Assembly (NCBI GenBank): GCA_028554755.1
Contig: JAPTOF010000014.1
Span: 3,100,001 to 3,164,000 of the forward strand
Length of the DNA stretch: 64,000 nt
Direction: 5' to 3'
Source of the DNA: Cordia subcordata
Lineage: Eukaryota; Streptophyta; Magnoliopsida; Boraginales; Cordiaceae
In this document: positions 57,438 through 64,000 of the stretch, piece by piece
Position numbering within the stretch: position 1 is the first letter of the stretch
How the letters are laid out: every line of letters begins with the position of its first letter
Translations under genes and position numbers: made by a program
The notes under the pieces: generated by a model
What the model was told of the DNA's origin: nothing
What the model saw: only the letters and a program-made list of their open reading frames with translations
Database searches by the model: none

Positions 57438-59090
57438 CCCACTGTAGTTTTAAACTCGATCCTTCTCGGTAGCATATCAAAACAGCTACAAGGTAGCTTT
57501 TGATGTTTTGATCTAATCAAAACACTACTTGGTCAAGTTATAAACTAAACAGCTACTACTACTCAATTTATGGTGTCTTTAGTTGTTGTACGTAGATAAC
57601 CGACCCCTATCATTAATTCATGTTAACACAATAAATAAATAAATAAATATTCTTTTTACAAGTTTAAGTTTTTAGATAAGGTGATAACTCCAAAAATTCC
57701 TAACATTGATCCTCTTACATATAGGGCGTCCTTTGCAAAATTAACTATTAGAGTAGCTGATAGTTATTTAGGTAGTTAATAGTTGTTATATTTTAGCAAT
57801 TAGCACATAAGTGTTTATCTAACTGATTGAAGAAAAATGTGTTCCACGAAATTAGTTATTAGATTAGTCGATGAACGTAAAATGACGTAAAAATACATTG
57901 CTATTATGTTATTCTTGTCATGATAAGTATAATTACTGTTACTATTATTGAAATAAGATAATTTAGGTTTAATTAGATATATGTTTTAATTATTAAAATA
58001 TAAGAAAATTATTTTTTGATAAAATTAGTTTTATTAATATTATAAAAGGTATCTTTTATTATAAAAAAAACTTTTTTAGTCAATCAAAAATTTATTTTGT
58101 CAAAGAAAAATAATAAATGAACGAAACTTATACTGTTCTATTGGATAGAATTTAATTTTTTTTTGTTATTTTAGTTTTATATTTGTGAAAAAAAATATAA
58201 AAATATAGAGAGAGATTGCATATCGAGTAGAATTGCCAAAAAGAAATATTGAAGAGAGAATAAAATGGGCAAAAAGAAAAATGAAACTCTAAATCTTATC
58301 TGAAACATTTCAAAAATATAACTTCAAATACTATTTCAAATAGAAACATTACCTAAAATACTATTTTATCGAATAACAAAAATTAGAAAAAAAAATATTT
58401 TGGTCAAATTAAAACACTAAATACTAATTAAAATACTATTGCCAAACATGTTGACGTGCCTATAGTCTTCTTCTAAGTAATAATGATTTATTCTAGTAGC
58501 ATAATATTATACTTTTGCTGCTTATTATATTCAAAATATCTAACATTTAACATTTGATCTCATTTCTAGAAATTGAAAATTAAATAAGTATTTGAGTGCA
58601 TTATTAGAATGTTAAAATGAAACATTCATTGAAAAATGATACTCATCCAATCGGGAGAGGGGGAGGTGTGGTGGAAAGTAAATTGAAACAAAGATATTTA
58701 TTATGGCACGGTCTGAGGGTATGACATCTGGTGATAACTTTAAGTTCTGATGAATTGGATAAACACCGCGCTTCATTGAATTTCCAACGTTTTGCTTTAC
58801 AATTTAAAATCCCTACCATATTAGATTGATCTATTAACATATCTTTATACAATGCAATTGGTTTTTTTTTTCTTACTACTTCGCTTTATTTTTTAATTCT
58901 TCATCAATAATTTAAATATTGAAGATACTAAATTTGCATAATAATATTAAAAAATTCAATTCAAGGATTTTGCTAAGGATTTTCTTTTTATGTTGATGAG
59001 TAAAAGGCAACAGAAAATTCCACGCAATTTGCAGAAAGGGGGGCAAAAAAAGAAAACCAAACCAGTCGCCAATATTTAATATAAAAACAA
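57438..59090. other. AT-rich spacer, no gene recognised
   Basis: Holds an (AATA)n run near 57632-57650 and poly-A/T tracts. Nothing coding is supported. Confidence 0.5.
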
Positions 59091-59094
59091 TAGA

Positions 59095-59332
59095 AATGAG
59101 ATGCTTATCGTATTAAAATGAGAAGATATCGTATAAGATTATTTAAAATATTTTATCACATGCATGTTATGAAAATTCAAAACAATCTATATTTTTTATC
59201 TTATAAGAAATAAGTAATTCATCTTTTTTTTTACAACTAAAATACATGTGATAAGATGTTTTAAATCTTATAAAATGTGGCTCTATTTTAATAAAATAAA
59301 CATTTTAAAATAAAATCATTCCAAACAGCCTA
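59095..59332. mobile_element. MITE, same family as 28073-28330, inverted
   Basis: GATGCTTATCGTATTAAAAT..., AAAATTCAAAACAATCTATA, TTTTTTATCTTATAAGAAAT and the end CATTCCAAACAGCC correspond to segments of the 28 kb copy. More diverged fold-back arms. Confidence 0.6.
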
Positions 59333-60513
59333 ACAAGTTGTGAAAAACAACGTTAAGGAAATCTATATCATTGCTGAAATGGCTAGCGATAAATCGGCGA
59401 CAAAACTCGGGGCTTGTTTTGGTTTTTTTTAAATAACTTTTGAAAATAATGTGTTTTTGAGAAGTTAAAATTTAGTTTTTGTTTTCTAAAAAAATGTATT
59501 TGAGTTTTTTTCTTAGAGTTTTAACTTTTTTTAAAGTCAAGTCAAAAATAATTATTGCAAAAATAATATAATTTTCTTTAAAAAAACTTTAAAAAAAAAT
59601 CAATTCAAATAAGCCTTCAATTTGATGACACTACTTTGGCTACGCCCTATTTCCGTTACTATTCCATCCTAAAAGGCTCTATTTGCACAGGAATGGCACG
59701 AACTGTCATCATATTTCTTTTAGTATGTCTTGTCTCCAAAAATAATCCCGGAACGCATTGGTTCGAAAAATGCAGGGATGATCTACAAGCATCAAGACTC
59801 GACAGGAATGACATTAATTAATTTGATAGAAGTATGGCATTTAGAAAATAAGTTCCCAAATCAATTATGAAGTAATTCAAGTAGTTCAAATTATTTCTTC
59901 TAAGAGTAATGATCTTTTTAAATTCAAATCCGATTGGATTGAAAGATTGGATCAAGGTGGTGTGGTGGGGGTGGGAGAAGAAGGTTCCCTCATATCTTGG
60001 TAATTATCAACACAATAAATAAATAAATTTATATATTTTTTAAAAATTTAAACTTTTAAGTGAAGTGGTAATTTAAAAGTAATAAAGAAGGAAAGTAAAA
60101 AGACGTTCCCCCAATCAGCTCAAAGTCATGGAACAAAGTAGAAGGATCAAATACAGCGCCCACACGGTTCTTCTTTTTCCGCATGATGACCATGTTACCT
60201 TTCATGGCTCAAATGATAAGCTTCTTTACAATGATACACTGCATGAATAGACATGAGTGGCTTTCATGTTGGCCGCAAATTAATGACATTAATTGTGAGA
60301 CACTTTAGGAGGTATGGTTTTAATTATAAAGCATTCGCCTTTTGCAATTTTCACTTTGTGCTTTTGGATAAAATTTAGCATGCCACGTGTTATTGTACAC
60401 TACAGAAATATATTTAATGCTTAAAGGAGAGCTTAAGCAAGAAGGATACAGAACCACCTTAAATACGTGTAAAAATGTCTTTTTTCTTTTTGCCTTTATC
60501 TAAATTATATGCA
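59333..60513. other. spacer with SINE-like fragment, no gene
   Basis: 59868-59990 resembles the 56297 SINE-like sequence (AAGTAGTTCAAATTATT, AATTCAAATCCGATTGG). Other short open frames are unsupported. Confidence 0.4.
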
Positions 60514-61963
60514 TATAACAACCCAAACTCAACTACTAATGTGTCATTACATTGAGTTTAATTACCTGAATCAAAATACTTGAGCCTATAATGACATTAA
60601 TAGAGGACTCAAATTTCTAAAAAATGCACACAAATTTCACAAAAAAAACCTATGTAGGAGGGTGTTATAGACTTTCACCTTAAATATACAATGTCCTCGT
60701 TGCTCCAAACAGAACAAATTACAGTCCATAACCCCAGGCAACGTATAATCTGCCTAGAGTCTACTCTGATATTACCTGTAACAACCAAGGCATAATTACT
60801 GGTTTGCCTCCACATTGAGTCTAATCAACTGGTACAAAATATTTAAGCCTATGATGATAGTAGTAGTGAATTGGAGCCATTATAAAATGCACATAAACAT
60901 CATAAAAATAGATGTGGGAGAGTATTACAGACACCTATAATGACTCAGGTCCAATTACTAGGCTGTTATCACATTAAGCGTAATCAATTGGCCCAAAATG
61001 CATAAGCCCATGATGTCAGTAGTAGTGATCCAAGCCATTATAAAGTGTACACAAATCTCACAAAGAACTAATGTAAAAGGACATTATAGACTCTCCTCCG
61101 TAAACACACAACATACTCTCGCTCCAAACATAACAGACCATGGTCCAGGACCTGAAACACGCAACATCCTCTTGCTTCAAACGGAACATACCATAGTCCA
61201 GGATCTGATGCAGCATAGAATTTATCTAAAGCCAACTCTGATACCATCTATAACAACACAGGATCAATTATGGGCCTGCCACCACATTAAGCCTAATCAA
61301 TTAGCCTAAAAGTGCTTAAATCCTATGAGAATAGTAGCAGTAAACCCAAACTATTATAAATTATAGGCAAATCTCATAAAAAGATACCATCTATAACAAC
61401 ATAGGATCAATTACGGGTCTGCCACCACATTGAGCCTAATCAATTGACCTAAAAGTGCTTAAATCCTGTGAAAGTAGTAGCAGTGAACCCAAACAATTAT
61501 AAAGTATAGGCAAATCTCATAAAGAACAAATATGGCGTTACAAACACCAATAACAATTCAGGCCCAACTATTGGCCTAGCCCAAAATACTTATGTCTGTG
61601 ATAACAATAGTAGTAAAATCAAACTATTATAAAATGTATACAAATCTCACAAAGAACCATTGTGGGAGGGTGTTATAGACTCTTCTCCTTGAACACGCAA
61701 CGGTTTTGTCGTGCCAAACAGAACATACTATAATCTAGGATGCAAGACAATAGGGAGTCTTCCTGTAGGGAGTCTTCCTTTAGCTTGCTCTGATACAAAC
61801 TATAATGATCAAGGCCTAACTACTAGTATGTCATCCCAAGTGAGTCTAATCAACTGACCTAAAAATACTTAAACCCGGTGATGAATGATGACAGTAATAA
61901 TAAGTCCAAATAATTTTAAAGTGTACAAAAATCTTACAAAAAGCTAATGCGTGAGGCGTTACA
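60514..61963 (-). repeat. tandem TRIM array, seven LTR-like units
   Basis: Units of the same family as the TRIM at 47244 lie head to tail: LTR-like copies at 60514-60669, 60777-60929, 60936-61088, 61249-about 61385 (truncated), 61392-61542, 61549-61678 and 61801-61963. Each begins (T/A)(A/G)TAA(C/T)(A/G)A on the plus strand and most end GTTA(C/T)A. Internal segments of about 110-160 bp with the CTCTGATA(C/T) primer-site block (reverse of TATCAGAG) separate LTRs 1/2, 3/4 and 6/7; the others are joined nearly directly. Confidence 0.75.
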
Positions 61964-62438
61964 ACATACTTTATTATGTTGTAAACTTTATAGTCATGTA
62001 GCACTTTTTTTGTCAAAACATACTTCTTATAACAAAGAAATAATATATAATTATTTTTAATTATGATAAGTTATTACTTGACTACTTGTATAATTTTTAG
62101 AATTAAATTCATGCATGCATGTAGGTGGTGGAATAGGGAAAAAGGCCTTTTCGGCAGGCTGGCACGCAACAGGAAGATGCCTCACCGCGTTTTCGAGAGT
62201 TAGGAGAATCACTTCGCTCTCAATCGGTATCACTTGAGACCGCCGACACATTCTCACCATCATCGCAAGCCAATATATATGCATATATAGGTCAAACACT
62301 CGAACAAGTACTCACACAATGCCATGCACACTTCCTTTCTAAAGCCATTGTCTTTAATAAGATCTCACCTGTCGCCAAACCACAATAACGGGCCGGGCCA
62401 GCTTCCACTGCCCACTCTTGTCATCTTCCCCTAACCCC
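61964..62438. other. upstream region of the pectinesterase-type gene
   Basis: Mixed composition; 62120-62240 is more GC-rich than its surroundings, with no recognisable coding. It probably contains distal promoter sequence. Confidence 0.35.
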
Positions 62439-62440
62439 GT

Positions 62441-62449
62441 TATTTAATA
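62441..62449 (+). promoter_or_regulatory. possible TATA box of pectinesterase-type gene
   Basis: TATTTAATA is followed by C/T-rich CTCCTCCTCCTGTCCC, as often found at plant transcription starts, about 220 bp before the ATG. Confidence 0.35.
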
Positions 62450-62594
62450 CCTCCTCCTCCTGTCCCAGGCAAAACCATTGCACCATTTCGTCATCTTCTC
62501 TTTTCTCTTTCAGATTTGCCTTTTTTTTTTTACTCGTCAAGTTAATGAAATCGTGCATGAGTACGTGAAAGGAAAATTTTTACAACGTGTCCCA

Positions 62595-62660
62595 TTGCAC
62601 TACGCGATTTATAACTTTTAGACCGAATTGCACTACGAGATTTATAACTTTTAGACCGAA
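62595..62660 (+). repeat. 33 bp tandem duplication in the 5' leader
   Basis: Two abutting 33 bp copies (62595-62627, 62628-62660) containing GATTTATAACTTTTAGACCG, with one mismatch (TACGCG vs TACGAG), end 9 bp before the start codon. Confidence 0.92.
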
Positions 62661-62669
62661 GATATAAAA

Positions 62670-62967
62670 ATGGCTCGCTCGATGACCACCTTGATTTTGT
62701 TGATTGTATATATAAGCTCTCCCTTGGCTATTAAAGCTAAGATTGATTATTTTCAGTCTGAGTGTTTGAAGGTTCCAACTTCGGAATTTGTGGGCTCATT
62801 GAAGTCCACCATTGACACGGTCAGGCAGGTCAGCTCAGTGGTGGCGAAGTTCAGCAAGGCGTTGGGCGATTTTCGACTTTCCAACGCCATTTCTGACTGC
62901 CTTGATTTACTTGACCTTTCTGCCGATGAACTGAGCTGGACTCTTTCTGCTACCCAAAAAGTTAATG
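62670..62967 (+). CDS. pectinesterase/pectinesterase-inhibitor-type protein, first exon (partial)
   Basis: Encodes a secreted cell-wall protein N-terminus: a signal peptide (MARSMTTLILLIVYISSPLA) then a PMEI-type helical pro-domain (SECLKVPTSEFVGSLKSTID, then GDFRLSNAISDCLDLLDLSA and DELSWTLSATQK). The DCLDLL-x-x-DELSWTLSA block is characteristic of plant type-I pectinesterases and inhibitors, which control methylesterification of wall pectin. The frame is protein-like to about codon 99, then turns into a T-rich stretch. A donor-like AATG|GTATCT places the exon end at 62967. No catalytic pectinesterase domain or remaining PMEI helices are found in the last 1 kb, so the rest lies beyond the window after an intron of over 1 kb, or the gene is truncated. 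Confidence 0.75.
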
Positions 62968-64000
62968 GTATCTTCTCTTTTTCTTTCTTTCTTTCTTTTT
63001 TCCCCCCTTATGCTCCTTTCTTTTTTGCTTTACTAAAAGCTCGCCTGTCTTCTTGTTATTAACTTTTTTCTGTCTGATATTTTGAACCAATACAATTTAA
63101 GGCAGTATTTTATGGTATATATTCCCTTATTTTCCTTACCAGGCATGAGTATGCTATATTCGACAATATATATATCTTGTGTTTACCAAGGAATATAAGA
63201 GGGAACATTCTTCAAATGATCTCTATTATTTATAAAATTATTAGTTTAGTCCCTTGTTATTATTTCAAAAGTAATTCATTTAATTTTTTACATTTATAAA
63301 AGAGTCAATTTTTACCCCTATTAATTAGTCATGGCTAAATGAAAGATTAATTATTAGGTCATTTTTACAAATATTAAAGACCAAATTAATTACTTTTGAA
63401 ACAGTATGGACCAAAATATCACTTTCTAACACATTAAGATTAAATAGATTACTTTTAAATAATAAAGTCTAAATTAACATTTTTTATAAACAACATATTA
63501 TTTGTGGAATTTGCTCAATTTCCAAGACTCATTTTTGTTTTGTTTTCGGGTTTTCTGGATGGCGCGCGTGTCGTGGACCATTAATGTCGTAGCCTTGATA
63601 TGTTTGGACTTTAACTGATTAATAATTGTGACAATTGATTTAACTTACATGTCGGTGTTGTGTGTTCACTTTAGTTTGTTTCACCAGTATGACGACTCAT
63701 CCAGCCCCATTTTTGACTACTCGATCAGGAAGTTACTTCACACAGGTTTTTTCGTGTATATTTTAGGATACAGGTTAAAAGAATTGAAAGGGACACATGA
63801 ACAACGCGTCTACTAATTTGATCCTGTGTTTCTTCTTTTTAAATAGGAGAAATTTTAATTTATTAGAGTTAAACCAATTAACTATACAAAAAAGAACTTG
63901 AAAGAAAAATTGCTTAAGCTTTCTTCTTTTTTAATTTTTTGCAAACCCTTGCCGGAACCCAACCTCGTTCTCATAAGATTTGAGTCCAAGACTTCACACT
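62968..64000 (+). other. putative first intron or 3' flank of pectinesterase-type gene
   Basis: T-rich start (TTTCTTTCTTTC runs). Contains the fold-back element at 63226-63490. No continuation of the pectinesterase frame was found on either strand. Confidence 0.45.
63226..63490. mobile_element. fold-back MITE-like element
   Basis: Imperfect inverted complementarity: TTAGTCCCTTGTTATTATTT and CAAAAGTAATTCATTTAATT on the left against AATTAATTACTTTTGAAACA and GTATGGACCAAAATATC on the right, with outer TTATAAAATTATTAG / TTAACATTTTTTATAAA. No coding. Ends approximate. Confidence 0.5.

Noticed and set aside
59636..59821. 61-codon ORF with a hydrophobic stretch
   Set aside because: No ATG at its start, no recognisable domain, and surrounded by AT-rich relic DNA.
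61000..61309. 103-codon ORF in the TRIM array
   Set aside because: Starts in one LTR unit and ends in the next; not preserved in other units.

Overview
This is eukaryotic nuclear DNA from a flowering plant. It is AT-rich and dominated by nested LTR retrotransposons and DNA transposons of plant-specific types. The only host gene signal is one pectinesterase-type exon near the right edge. There are no prokaryotic features. I cannot name the species.

Layout, left to right. 1-2108: right end of a CACTA (En/Spm) transposon with a decayed Transposase_24-type gene. 2109-4082: AT-rich spacer with one unrecognised coding-like remnant and microsatellites. 4083-13870: complete Sirevirus-like Ty1/copia element A on the plus strand. 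It has 1.3 kb LTRs, TSD GGTTT, broken gag and pol, and an intact third ORF downstream of pol. 14370-23529: gypsy/Athila-Tat-like element C with no recognisable pol (LARD-like). A 2 kb solo LTR (D, TSD ACTTG) is inserted in C, and a 1.09 kb Helitron is inserted in D. 23535-29550: relics of copia gag, a possible LINE, gypsy gag and a MITE. 29555-43156: a second CACTA element, split by Sirevirus-like element B (30063-39875, minus strand, TSD TACGT), a sister of A. 43157-44020: minisatellite and trinucleotide repeats. 44030-45690: Mutator-like transposase relic. About 45900-46431: a gypsy LTR fragment. 47244-47666: a TRIM element. 47972-53556: Tnt1-like copia element E on the minus strand (332 bp LTRs, TSD ATATT). 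53562-62640: gene-poor DNA with a Tourist-like MITE, SINE-like pieces, fold-back elements and a tandem TRIM array with seven LTR-like units. 62670-62967: first exon of a pectinesterase/pectinesterase-inhibitor-type gene, which either continues past the window or is truncated.

The most interesting signal is a GTCGAC-centred palindrome (best form AGCCGGTCGACCGGCT). It recurs upstream of the TATA-like box in LTRs of unrelated copia and gypsy families. It also occurs inside both Sirevirus-like elements, just upstream of the third ORF, where it may mark an internal promoter. Other items worth a look: a TTGACC (W-box-like) array in the leader of element E, covarying small hairpins in the LTRs of element C, the TRIM array, and a conserved gag/pol frame break shared by elements A and B.

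All boundaries were read by eye. Terminal repeats, target-site duplications, primer-binding sites and polypurine tracts are direct observations. Family names are my assignment from protein motifs. Percent differences are manual counts.
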